NCBI GenBank assembly: GCA_035532935.1
Contig: DATKQE010000003.1
Location: 62,001-126,000, forward strand
Source of the DNA: DATJLY01 sp035532935
Lineage (GTDB): Bacteria; Pseudomonadota; Alphaproteobacteria; ATCC43930; CGMCC-115725
Direction: 5' to 3'
DNA length: 64,000 nt
This document shows positions 27,630-35,849 of this stretch, piece after piece (positions within the stretch are counted from its first letter, which is position 1; each line of letters starts with the position of its first letter). The notes beneath the pieces are model-generated. The model saw nothing but the letters and a program-made list of their open reading frames with translations. It was not told where the DNA came from and ran no database searches. The position numbers and the translations under genes are program-made.

Positions 27630-28150
27630 ACGAGTCGATACGTAAGGTGCACGCCGCCGAGATTCCATCGGAAGGATTCGATTCCATCTCGGATCGAGTA
27701 CTTTCGCAGCTCTATAAGTATTGGAGCGAAAAGCGGTGCGGACGACCCATGCCCCCGCGTTCGGTGCTCGACCCTGGAGAGATGCGGTTTGCCCTCGGTT
27801 ATCTCGTCCTTCTCGATGTCGTACGCCCCGAGCTCCAATTTCGCGTGAGGCTGCAAGGTACGGAATTGGAGCGGTGGATAGGGGGCGACTTCACCGGAAA
27901 GATGATCGATGCGCTTCCGGACGGAGATATTCGTGTCCTCGCGCATGAACTCCTGGAGGCGTCGGTTCTTTCGCGCGGCCCGATTTACAAGGCGGGCCGG
28001 TGCGAGGTCGGCGGATTCCTGCGCCGTTATGAAGCCATCGTGCTGCCGATGTCGCTGGGCAACGGTAACGCCGATGAGAAAATGGCAGACACCGTCAGCA
28101 TGCTTCTTGCCGGCATACGATGCCAGAGCGGCGTCCTAGAGGAAGCCTAA
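27626..28150 (+). CDS. PAS_5-domain protein 1
   Basis: 174 residues almost wholly made of the alphaproteobacterial PAS_5 domain: LSQLYKYWSEKRCGRPMPPR, then LGYLVLLDVVRPELQFRVRL, LQGTELERWIGGDFTGKMID and a final strand region PMSLGNGNADEKMADTVSML. PAS_5 proteins are thought to be small-molecule sensors but most are uncharacterised. The ATG at 27626 has AGGAG close upstream and overlaps the stop of the small ORF. No output domain is present, so it would have to act through a partner. A second PAS_5 protein lies at 29494-29931. Confidence 0.78.
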   Translation: MNESIRKVHAAEIPSEGFDSISDRVLSQLYKYWSEKRCGRPMPPRSVLDPGEMRFALGYLVLLDVVRPELQFRVRLQGTELERWIGGDFTGKMIDALPDGDIRVLAHELLEASVLSRGPIYKAGRCEVGGFLRRYEAIVLPMSLGNGNADEKMADTVSMLLAGIRCQSGVLEEA

Positions 28151-28282
28151 TATAACGGTGCCCGACGGGCGCGAAGCAACGAAGGCCAGGGCGCCACGGA
28201 CATACGTATGCCCTTCAAGGGGCGTCGATGAATTGACGCGCAGGCTTCCTGTCCCGCGATTACTTTTGAATTGCTACGTCGA

Positions 28283-28324
28283 GGTGCTTCCCGAATTCGG
28301 GGCTCGTCGGGAGCACCCCTTTTG
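28283..28324 (+). terminator. hairpin with short T-run before the 286-aa gene
   Basis: GGTGCTTCCCGA (28283-28294) can pair with TCGGGAGCACC (28307-28317), with one bulged base and a loop of about 12, followed by CCTTTT. It could end the small ORF/PAS_5 transcript, or act as an attenuator for the gene starting at 28351. Confidence 0.45.
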
Positions 28325-28350
28325 GAGGTAGCCCCAAAACGAGGACTCAG

Positions 28351-29211
28351 ATGGCAATCGCAAATGTCGTATATGGCGATTTCAATTCGATCGGTGACGA
28401 TCTCACCCCGTATGTTGACAGCTTTTATCCCGGCGATCATGTGCCGTTTGATCGCGTCGAAATGGCCGGGAGAGAAATCGTACCACCGTTGCTGCGTTAT
28501 CTGGATGACCTAGGCATCGAGGCCTTCGTCGGACGCGACCTCAATACGGTCGCCAAACTCCATCGCGCCAGCGGCGGTCGGATGAGGCGCCTGATTCAGA
28601 CCAATGACCCTCGTTATCACCCGAATGCAACGCCGGCCGATACGATGGTCCTTGCGCTGATGCGTGACGGAGTACCTCAAGGCTGCGTCGCTTCGCGCCT
28701 CATCTGGTGCGAGCGCAGCCTCCTCGACGAAATGCAAAGCGGTCGCTTCTGGGTGATGCATCCGGTCTCCATGTGGACGGAGTCCGACAAATGCATCGTC
28801 ACGGCACCGACCGCCGCGCGCATACGGGCCTGCCAGGTCGTTTTCACCGGATCGATCTACCTGGCGCAGGGGGTCACGGGCGGCAACACTCTCGCCGCGA
28901 TGCTGCGTCTTCATCATCTCTGGGTTCTGAGCCATTGGCGCTGGTCCTGGCTCGTCGGCATTATCGAAGGCGCTCTCGCGCGGCGCCACGCCTTCGATGT
29001 CTATGGCGCGATGGGCCTCGAGATCGGTATCTGGAGGACGCGCCCCGGTGAAGGCCAAGAGCTTCACAAATACGAAATGACGATCTGCGAGCGTGAAGCG
29101 TGCATGGATCTTTGGCTTCGCCCGGAGATGGGCCTGCTGTCGCGATCGATGGGACGCCCTCCAATCTCGCTCTTGCCCGTCGATGGAAAACGGGTGGAAT
29201 GCGAGGCATGA
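28351..29211 (+). CDS. unrecognised protein, 286 aa (possible GNAT-like fold)
   Basis: Starts MAIANVVYGDFNSIGDDLTP, with CGAGGA about 5 bases before the ATG. No family is recognised with certainty. The order of elements suggests an N-acetyltransferase-like fold: a strand pair RDGVPQGCVASRLIW, a loop AQGVTGGNTLAAMLRLHH placed where GNATs bind acyl-CoA, and VYGAMGLEIGIW resembling the late GNAT Y-X3-G motif. This is weak and should be treated as a hypothesis. It is rich in Trp and lacks a signal peptide or membrane segment. It sits between two PAS_5 genes and just after a terminator-like hairpin. Confidence 0.55.
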   Translation: MAIANVVYGDFNSIGDDLTPYVDSFYPGDHVPFDRVEMAGREIVPPLLRYLDDLGIEAFVGRDLNTVAKLHRASGGRMRRLIQTNDPRYHPNATPADTMVLALMRDGVPQGCVASRLIWCERSLLDEMQSGRFWVMHPVSMWTESDKCIVTAPTAARIRACQVVFTGSIYLAQGVTGGNTLAAMLRLHHLWVLSHWRWSWLVGIIEGALARRHAFDVYGAMGLEIGIWRTRPGEGQELHKYEMTICEREACMDLWLRPEMGLLSRSMGRPPISLLPVDGKRVECEA

Positions 29212-29493
29212 TCGCACTTTCGCGCGCGACGTTGAAGATTCAGAAATCCCATGCGCCGCTGCGTGAAACCGAATGACAAAAGCGTCGTCGTGTGGCTGAA
29301 TCTTGCGTTCGAGCGGCCGGTGAACGGATTGATGTCCCACCGGCCGCTCTCGATTTCATTGGCACGATGCACTCTCAGGCAGCCCGAATCTGAACTCTCC
29401 GACATGCAAGCGCGAGTCCGTGCGGTGCTTCATCTGTGCTTGCGACCGTTCCCTTGGCGGGAACTCCCTATCATCGGAGTCCGTTGTCGTTGC
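29212..29493. other. gap between the unknown gene and PAS_5 protein 2
   Basis: 282 bases; only unconserved short frames are seen. The genes on both sides end here (convergent), so a bidirectional terminator might be expected, but no clean hairpin with a T-run was found. Confidence 0.4.
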
Positions 29494-29931
29494 TCAGTCG
29501 TTGGACCAGACGACGCTCGTCATTAACATATCAATAGTGTTGCCCTCGCGCGATAGGGGCAATGCCAATGATTCACAATTCCAGAATCGATGATCCGTCC
29601 ATGCGCGCCGGAAGGTAATCGCAACCGGCCTGCGTTGCTCGATGACGGCCCGAAAATGCTTAAGCAACCCGGCTCGCCACGCAATGTCAGGTACATCCTC
29701 CACATTCTTGCCGGTGAGATCGACTCCCGCGCGCTGGGCAATGTTGGTGCCATGCAATCGATAGCGAAAGCGTAGTGGATCATAACGGACGTCCAGCAGC
29801 GACACGTTCCCGATGATATAGCCCAGATCGAGCACGTCAAAATCCGACCGCGCCGGGAACGCGCGACCGTTGCGGCGCCGATCCCAGTCCTCATACAATC
29901 GCCTCAAGAGTGGCGAGTGCAGGTCGAGCAC
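29494..29931 (-). CDS. PAS_5-domain protein 2
   Basis: 145 residues from the GTG at 29931 (VLDLHSPLLRRLYEDWDRRR). The PAS_5 pattern is clear: NGRAFPARSDFDVLDLGYII, GNVSLLDVRYDPLRFRYRLH, GTNIAQRAGVDLTGKNVEDV and a final SLALPLSREGNTIDML. GTG 29931 is favoured because AAAGGA lies 7 bases before it; a TTG at 29982 would add 17 residues outside the domain. It is about as similar to PAS_5 protein 1 as to any family member, so it is not a fresh duplicate. Function unknown, probably ligand sensing. Confidence 0.75.
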   Translation of the reverse strand: MLDLHSPLLRRLYEDWDRRRNGRAFPARSDFDVLDLGYIIGNVSLLDVRYDPLRFRYRLHGTNIAQRAGVDLTGKNVEDVPDIAWRAGLLKHFRAVIEQRRPVAITFRRAWTDHRFWNCESLALPLSREGNTIDMLMTSVVWSND

Positions 29932-29982
29932 TTTGCCGTCCTTTCCCGAAGAGCAACCTAAGCGTCCAGGCCCGTTGCCCAA

Positions 29983-30714
29983 CGCCGCTCTCGAAAATGT
30001 CGCAGTTTTGGTCGGGCGTTTCTCATGCCCGACTTCCGCTTAACGGAGTATGCGTTGCCGCTCTCGGCGCGTTTTCCTGGGTCGATCGACCATCAACGAT
30101 TGGTTCGCACCGCGTCGGCGGCGCGCTGCATCCCGAACTGAGTGAATTTATTGTCGCAATGTTTATAGACATTTACGAATTCGTCGAATTGGATGCATTT
30201 CTTTGGTCCAAAGCGCGATCATACCCTCAAAGTCCAGCCCGGAAGGCGATGGTCTCGGCCCGTCCACCGGAATTGGGAATCGAAGCGGCGACAACCGTGC
30301 TGTCCCTTTGTCCGCACGAGCGACGGGTGGCTCGCCTCGAGCGCCGTCGGATCGGCCACTTCGTGACGATCACCACCTCGAGATATTCGCCCGGCACCAC
30401 CATGGTGCCTTCATGGAGCGGCTGGGCGATGGTCTTGCCATAGCCGGCGTGCCTCGGGCTTGATGGGCATGATAGGCACTGAAGAGCGGCGAACCGCCGA
30501 CCGTCGTTCCCCGATCGGTGCTCGACGGTGGCGCCAGCGTACGACAGAAATTGTAAATCACGAAAATGGGCTGTAATACCAACAATGGGATCAGCCTTCG
30601 CCGCCTTGATCGGCGCGATTCCGGGCGGCTGTCTTGGCCGGAGGACCATGCCGAATCCGCGCCGATCCCCACGCTCCGGCACCTCCATTCGAACGAACGA
30701 AAGGCAGGACTCCG
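29983..30714. other. 730-base region without a supported gene
   Basis: The stretch before the feruloyl-CoA hydratase gene holds several overlapping open frames, the longest on the minus strand (30227-30733). None resembles a known protein as a whole. A short piece of that frame (YGKTIAQPLHEGTMVVPGEY) looks protein-like and could be debris of a lost gene. Composition around 30120-30230 is less GC-rich than the neighbours, as expected for a promoter zone. Confidence 0.4.
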
Positions 30715-31542
30715 ATGGTAACGACCGAATCATACGAGACCGTCAAGGTCGAGAAGGATGGCGGCATCACCTGGATCTACTTCAATCGGCCGGAGAAGCG
30801 AAACGCCATGAATCCGCAGCTCTGCTTCGACATGGAAAAGGCCTGGATGAAGTACGAGACCGACGAGGAGACCCGGGTCATCGTGCTGGCCGGCCAAGGC
30901 CCGGCCTGGAGCGCGGGTATGGATTTGAAGGAGTATTTCCGCGCCAACGACCAAAACCCGGATGGGCAATACCGCGCATGGATGGCCAACAAGCGGTGGC
31001 AGTGGGAATGCATCACCAACTGCCGCAAGCCGACCATCGCCATGGTGCACGGCTATTGCTTCGGCGGCGCGTTCGTACCGCTGTGCGCATGCGATCTCGC
31101 CGTTGCCGCCGACGAGGCGACGTTCGGCCTGTCCGAGATCAATTGGGGCATCATTCCCGGCGGGCTCGTCTCCAAGGTCGTGGCCGACATGATGTCGGCG
31201 CGCGACGGCATGTTCTATGCGATGACCGGGCGCACCTTCAACGGCAAAGAGGCTGCGGCGATGAAGCTCGTCAACATGTCCGTGCCAACCACCAAGCTGC
31301 GCGAGGAGACGATCAAGCTCGCCCGCGAGCTGATGGAGAAGCCCGCGATGCCGCTGGCCTATACCAAGCAAGCGCTGCGCTATGTCGGGACCATGGATGT
31401 GCCGGCCGCGTACGAATACCTCGCGGTCAAGAATATGGCGTTACGCTTTGCCGATCAGAAGGGCACGCGCGATCAGGGCATCGAGAAGTTCATCGACAAG
31501 AAGGAGTACCGCCCCGGCCTCGGCGCGGTGAAGGTCGATTGA
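30715..31542 (+). CDS. feruloyl-CoA (hydroxycinnamoyl-CoA) hydratase/lyase, crotonase family
   Basis: Converts hydroxycinnamoyl-CoA thioesters to a hydroxybenzaldehyde and acetyl-CoA. The 275 residues follow the HCHL/FCHL subgroup rather than ordinary enoyl-CoA hydratases: TVKVEKDGG, YFNRPEKRNAMNPQL, GPAWSAGMDLKEYFR, KPTIAMVHGYCFGGAFVPLC and ATFGLSEINWGIIPGGLVSK, with the catalytic Glu in LSEINWG. The WSAGMDLKEYF oxyanion-hole segment is characteristic. Start ATG at 30715 follows AGGCAGGA. No feruloyl-CoA synthetase or vanillin dehydrogenase is nearby. The Rieske oxygenase genes follow within 100 bases. Confidence 0.85.
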   Translation: MVTTESYETVKVEKDGGITWIYFNRPEKRNAMNPQLCFDMEKAWMKYETDEETRVIVLAGQGPAWSAGMDLKEYFRANDQNPDGQYRAWMANKRWQWECITNCRKPTIAMVHGYCFGGAFVPLCACDLAVAADEATFGLSEINWGIIPGGLVSKVVADMMSARDGMFYAMTGRTFNGKEAAAMKLVNMSVPTTKLREETIKLARELMEKPAMPLAYTKQALRYVGTMDVPAAYEYLAVKNMALRFADQKGTRDQGIEKFIDKKEYRPGLGAVKVD

Positions 31543-31638
31543 CCGCGGGGAGGTGTGTCGCAGCGGCCCCGGGATGTGCTATTGACGAGACCCGAATTTC
31601 GTTGGATTGCTCGGCTTACGACGATTGGAAGCAGAAGA

Positions 31639-32940
31639 ATGATGGAGCTTGATGCCGCCACGCTGCGGTCGCTCGTGCGTCACGACCGCGTTCACCGTTC
31701 GCTCTACCGCGATCCGGACATCTTCGCGCTCGAGATGAAGCGGATTTTCCACCGGGGCTGGGTCTATGTCGGGCATGACAGTCTCGTGCCATCGCCTGGA
31801 GATTTCGTCACGACCCGCATCGGCGTGATGCCGGTCATCCTCGTTCGCGACGACGAGGGCGAGGTCAGGGTGATCTTCAACAGCTGCAGCCATCGCGGCG
31901 CCATCGTCTGCAGCGAGGCGAAGGGCAACACGAAGCTGTTCCGCTGCGGCTATCACGGCTGGACCTTCAAAACCAATGGCGATCTCGACGCGGTTGCCAT
32001 GCCGCGCGGCTATGGCCCGAGCTTCGATCTGTGCGATCCCGCGCTCGGCATGGGACGCGTGCCGCGCGTCCGCGCCTATCGCGGATTCGTGTTTGCGAGC
32101 CTCGCTGCGGACGGGCCCGATCTCGACACCCATCTTGGTCCGGCGAGGGACAGCATCGACGAGGTGGTGGACCGCGCCCCCGCCGGCGAGATCGATCTGA
32201 GCGGCGGCGTCCACAAATACCTGTTCCGGGGCAATTGGAAGCTCCAGATCGAGAACATCGTCGACATGTATCACGTGCCCTTCTCGCATGAATCGACGAT
32301 CAGCCGCAGCGGGCGGCAATTCGGGCGCCGACCCGGCGAGGAGGCGAGTTCGGCGATCAGCGACCGCGGCAGCGCGGCCGCCCGCTGGGAGGAGCGCGTG
32401 GCCTGGGGATCACCGAGCACCGGGCATAGCTATGCCGGGCACCAGCCGATTGCCGAGAACCTGCCCGATGATCCGACCTTCCGCACCTATCTTGCCGCGC
32501 TCGAGGCCCGCCACGGCGCCGCGCGGGCCAGGGATATCCTTCAGCCGAAACGTCACAACACCGCCTTCTATCCGAATATGGCGTTGCAGGCGCTGAACCA
32601 GCACGTGCGCGTCGTTGTGCCGGTGGCGGTCGACCGGACCGAGGTTCACGTCTATCCCGTGCAGCTCAAGGGCGCGCCCGACGCCATGAACCGCGGCTTC
32701 ATACGGCATCTGAACATCACGCATTCGGCGGCGTCGCTCATTCAGACCGACGATCTGGAGAATTTCCGACGGTGCCAGGTCGGGGTCGATGCCGAAAGCT
32801 CGGAATGGGTGTGGTTCGCCCGCGGCGTCGAAAGCGATGTCGAGGACAATCATGGCGACTATCGCAATCACGGCACGGTCGAATTGCAGCAGCGCGCGCA
32901 GTATGCGGCCTGGCTCAGGCTCATGAGCGAGGGGGCATGA
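31639..32940 (+). CDS. Rieske aromatic-ring-hydroxylating dioxygenase, alpha subunit
   Basis: Catalytic subunit, 433 residues. The Rieske 2Fe-2S site is FNSCSHRGA followed by FRCGYHGWTFKTNGDL. The mononuclear iron site has the two His in NIVDMYHVPFSHES and the Asp in TDDLENFRR. The sequence resembles benzoate/salicylate-type alpha subunits rather than VanA, which has no beta partner. Two adjacent ATGs (31639, 31642) are possible starts; the open frame runs further up but without a ribosome site. Its stop overlaps the beta-subunit ATG (ATGA). No ferredoxin or reductase gene is in the window, so electrons must come from a protein encoded elsewhere. Confidence 0.9.
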   Translation: MMELDAATLRSLVRHDRVHRSLYRDPDIFALEMKRIFHRGWVYVGHDSLVPSPGDFVTTRIGVMPVILVRDDEGEVRVIFNSCSHRGAIVCSEAKGNTKLFRCGYHGWTFKTNGDLDAVAMPRGYGPSFDLCDPALGMGRVPRVRAYRGFVFASLAADGPDLDTHLGPARDSIDEVVDRAPAGEIDLSGGVHKYLFRGNWKLQIENIVDMYHVPFSHESTISRSGRQFGRRPGEEASSAISDRGSAAARWEERVAWGSPSTGHSYAGHQPIAENLPDDPTFRTYLAALEARHGAARARDILQPKRHNTAFYPNMALQALNQHVRVVVPVAVDRTEVHVYPVQLKGAPDAMNRGFIRHLNITHSAASLIQTDDLENFRRCQVGVDAESSEWVWFARGVESDVEDNHGDYRNHGTVELQQRAQYAAWLRLMSEGA

Positions 32941-33443
32941 AGACGATGCACAGCGCGGCGGTCGCGCTCGGCGACCGCGGTCGGGTCGAGGATTTCCTGA
33001 TCCGCGAGGTCCGCCTTCTCGACGAACGGCGTTTCGAGGAATGGCGCGACCTCTTCGACGAGGACGGATATTACTGGGTGCCGCTCCGGCCCGACCAGAC
33101 CGATCCCGACAGCGAGGCGTCGCTCTTCTACGACGACCGGCCGATGATGGCGACGCGCTTCGAGCGCCTGCGCCACCCGCGAATCCACGCCCAGACGCCG
33201 CCGCACCGCACCTGTCACCTGATCGGAAACGTCACCATCGACGCGGTCGATGGCGAGCGGTCGGAATGCCTCGTTTCCTCCTCGATGATCATGGCCGATT
33301 ACCGTGTCGGCGTTAAGCGCGTCTTCGCCGGCCGCGTTCGTCACCGCCTGCGCTGGGACGGCGAGCGCTTCCGCATCGCCTGGAAGCGCGTCGACCTCAT
33401 CGATTGCGACGACGTGTTCGAACTGATCGCGGTTCCGTTCTGA
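32937..33443 (+). CDS. ring-hydroxylating dioxygenase, beta subunit
   Basis: 168-residue structural subunit with the cone-shaped NTF2-like fold. Seen are VEDFLIREVRLLDERRFEEW, FDEDGYYWVPLRP, HPRIHAQTPPHRTCHLIGNV and FRIAWKRVDLIDCDD, matching BenB/NagH-type small subunits. ATG overlaps the alpha-subunit stop, so the subunits are made together. It converges on the binding-protein gene with nine bases between stops. Confidence 0.88.
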   Translation: MKTMHSAAVALGDRGRVEDFLIREVRLLDERRFEEWRDLFDEDGYYWVPLRPDQTDPDSEASLFYDDRPMMATRFERLRHPRIHAQTPPHRTCHLIGNVTIDAVDGERSECLVSSSMIMADYRVGVKRVFAGRVRHRLRWDGERFRIAWKRVDLIDCDDVFELIAVPF

Positions 33444-33452
33444 TCGCGCTCG

Positions 33453-34478
33453 CTATTTCTCGGCCTTCCTCACGAAGCTCTGGTCGATCATCGTGGAAAT
33501 GTCGACGGCCCTCACCTTGGGGTTGGTCGCGCCCATCGCCTTCTGGGCCGCTTCGACCTGCGCGATCTGCGGTAGCGGAGCCGTCGGAATGACCTGGTTG
33601 ACATAGAAATCATAGGTGAAATCGAGCACGGCCTTGTCCTTGACGCCCAGGTGATCGCGCATCTCGCTTTCGACATAGGCCCGATCGGTCTTCTCGCGCT
33701 GGAACCCCTGCATCACTGCGGCCACGACGCCCTGGACGACCTGCGGATGCGACTGAATGTAGGCCGTGGTGAAGAGAACCCCCGCACTCACCGACGGAAG
33801 TCGCTTCTTCGTCAGGTCGACCAGGTCCACGAATCCGTTGCGCTGAAACTGGTACGTCGCAGGCGGATGCGAGGCCGCCGCGGCGATGCTGCCCGCCAGC
33901 AAGGCGTTGTTCACGTTCGGCACGCTGCCGAGCGGCGTGATGGCCACGTCCCTGGTCGAGAGGCCGAGTTGCCCGAGCGTCAGGACCGTGGCGGCGAAGA
34001 GCGAGCCCGTGGTGCTGGGGACACCCACCCGCTGCCCCTTGAGCGCGTTCGCACTTGCAAATTGCGGCCGCACCCAGAACTGGAAGGTATAGACGGGCGA
34101 GAGCGTCATGACGAATTTGAGTTTGGCTCCCTGCGCCACGGCAGAGATGGCATCGGGCCCGCCGATGCCCGCGGCTTGGACCTGACCGGTGAGCAGGGCG
34201 GGGACGCCCTCCTGGGCCGGCAGGTACCGCTCGGTCACGTCGAGGCCGTGCTGCTTGAAATAGCCGGCATCGCTCGCGATCCACAGCGGCATCATGTCGG
34301 CCGTCTTCTCGCTGTAGGAGAGGGTCAGATGCGGCATCGACGCTGTCGACGGCGTCGACGCGGCATCGGCGGCGGTCGCGCCGCCCGCCGCGCCAAGTAC
34401 GATCGCTGCCGCGGCATAGACGACATGGCACCGCTGCGCCCGCGATAGAGTCCGCCCGAACGGAACCAGATGTGTCAT
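33453..34478 (-). CDS. NitT/TauT-type ABC binding protein, paralogue A
   Basis: 341 residues with a signal peptide (residues about 15-37, CHVVYAAAAIVLGAAGGATA). The mature start HLTLSYSEKTADMMPLWIAS and DVTERYLPAQEGVPALLTGQ are shared nearly word for word with the protein at 35850-36872, as are TTGSL and LLAGSIAAAASHPPATY. It is a tandem duplicate around an ornithine-cyclodeaminase-like gene. The ATG at 34478 has GGGAGG 6 bases upstream. Likely the last gene of the importer unit starting at 38695. Ligand unknown, presumably aromatic or sulfonated acids given the neighbouring oxygenase. Confidence 0.85.
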   Translation of the reverse strand: MTHLVPFGRTLSRAQRCHVVYAAAAIVLGAAGGATAADAASTPSTASMPHLTLSYSEKTADMMPLWIASDAGYFKQHGLDVTERYLPAQEGVPALLTGQVQAAGIGGPDAISAVAQGAKLKFVMTLSPVYTFQFWVRPQFASANALKGQRVGVPSTTGSLFAATVLTLGQLGLSTRDVAITPLGSVPNVNNALLAGSIAAAASHPPATYQFQRNGFVDLVDLTKKRLPSVSAGVLFTTAYIQSHPQVVQGVVAAVMQGFQREKTDRAYVESEMRDHLGVKDKAVLDFTYDFYVNQVIPTAPLPQIAQVEAAQKAMGATNPKVRAVDISTMIDQSFVRKAEK

Positions 34479-34696
34479 GGAAGCCTCCCTGGATCTTGTT
34501 ATGGCGCCGCGAGAACGCACAGGGCCTGGCTGGCCGATCCCGCGACGCTTTATGCGGCGCTCGATCCGAAGCCCGGGCGCCGTCGGCAGGATGCCGGCTC
34601 CGGCGAAAATGGCAAGCCCGACGAGAAGCGCCGGCGCCCGGCACTACCGAGCGCGGCCGGGTCGAGAATTTCCGGATCGGAGCGGGCCGATCCGGC
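34479..34696. other. gap before binding-protein paralogue A
   Basis: 218 bases between the cyclodeaminase stop and this binding protein. Large compared with other gaps in the unit, so paralogue A may have its own promoter. No repeat or clear motif found. Confidence 0.35.
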
Positions 34697-35806
34697 TCAG
34701 GGATGCATGTCTTCGGTAAACCAGATCGTGGGGAGCCGTTCGCCCACGCCCTGTTGGTCGGCGGCGGATAGAATCTGCTTGGCGACCGCGGCAAATTGCA
34801 GTCCGGTTCCGACCGGATTGAGAAAGACCACGCGCTCGCCGGCCGCCACGCGGGCCTGCACGCGTCCGGTCACGACATCGGCGAGATCGGGCGCGCTCGC
34901 CGCAATCGTCTTGAGGAGTTCCCGGACGTCGCCATCGCCGCGCTTCTCGCCGAACAGCGTATCGATGAAGTCCGTATCCTTGAACGGCTCGGTTCCCTTT
35001 CCGGCAACATAGTTGACCGGATCGAGATCCCGCGTGTGAATGACGATCCGGTCGGCGCCGGTGAGGAGCTCGCGGCCCAGTTCCTGGGCCTTGACGCAGG
35101 CGACGAGCGTGCCCGGGCCGATCCAATCGGGTTGAACGACGCGGTCGAGCGCGTTGGTGGCGGTGACCACGACGTCGGCCCCCTTCGCGGACTGTTCCGG
35201 CGATTCCATCGCCTCGATATTAAGGCCGTCCGCTCGGCAGCGCTGCGCCAGGGCCCGCCGGCGCTCCCGGTTCGGACTCCAGAGGCGTATCTCGCAGTTC
35301 GGAAGCACCGAGGCGACCGCGTAGACGGCGCCTTCCGCCTGGGAGCCGCTGCCATAGACGCCGACGACCCGCGCGTCCGGCCGGGCGAGATGCCGGACGG
35401 CCACTGCCGTCGTTGCGCCGACGCGCCGCCGCTGCACCTCCCCGTCCGGCATGATGGCGCGCAACTCGCCGCTGAGCGTGTCGAAGATGAAGACCAGTCC
35501 CACCCACCGGCCGCCCTCGGCGGCAGGGATTTTTTCCTTTCGCAAGTTTCCTTCCCGCCGCGTCCAGGAAATGACGTCGGAATTGATCCTGAGCGCCACG
35601 ACATGGTCTTTTGCGAGCAGGCCGACCATCGACTTGAAGACGCAATACTGGTTCTCGGCAGGCGATTCGCCATAGAGGTCGGTCCGCGTCTGGATCACGG
35701 CGCGGCCCAGCCCATACTCGCGATAGGCGGTTTCGATGGCGTCGACATACGCCGAAATCGGCACGAGCGTCTTAACCTGCTCGTTCGTAAGCACCAGAAC
35801 GGACAT
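34697..35806 (-). CDS. ornithine cyclodeaminase / mu-crystallin family protein
   Basis: NAD(P)-binding protein of 369 residues. The N-terminal dimer part begins VLTNEQVKTLVPISAYVDAI; the Rossmann motif is VVGVYGSGSQAEGAVYAVAS, and GADVVVTATNALDRVV follows. Family members deaminate ornithine, reduce cyclic imines, or oxidise opines and related amino acids, so the reaction cannot be fixed. It lies between two paralogous binding proteins in a leftward importer unit, 43 bases after the first of them. The ATG at 35806 is preceded by AAAGGAGCCAC, a good site. Confidence 0.82.
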   Translation of the reverse strand: MSVLVLTNEQVKTLVPISAYVDAIETAYREYGLGRAVIQTRTDLYGESPAENQYCVFKSMVGLLAKDHVVALRINSDVISWTRREGNLRKEKIPAAEGGRWVGLVFIFDTLSGELRAIMPDGEVQRRRVGATTAVAVRHLARPDARVVGVYGSGSQAEGAVYAVASVLPNCEIRLWSPNRERRRALAQRCRADGLNIEAMESPEQSAKGADVVVTATNALDRVVQPDWIGPGTLVACVKAQELGRELLTGADRIVIHTRDLDPVNYVAGKGTEPFKDTDFIDTLFGEKRGDGDVRELLKTIAASAPDLADVVTGRVQARVAAGERVVFLNPVGTGLQFAAVAKQILSAADQQGVGERLPTIWFTEDMHP

Positions 35807-35849
35807 GGGGTGGCTCCTTTCGACGCCGGCGGCGTGCTGCAGTCGACGG

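Noticed and set aside
30227..30733. Minus-strand frame upstream of the crotonase gene
   Set aside because: Only a 20-residue piece looks protein-like; the rest is Arg/Ser-rich. It would also overlap the start of the crotonase gene.
31639..32940. Vanillate demethylase (VanA), suggested by the ferulate-type lyase next door
   Set aside because: A beta subunit overlaps the alpha gene; VanA-type enzymes have none.
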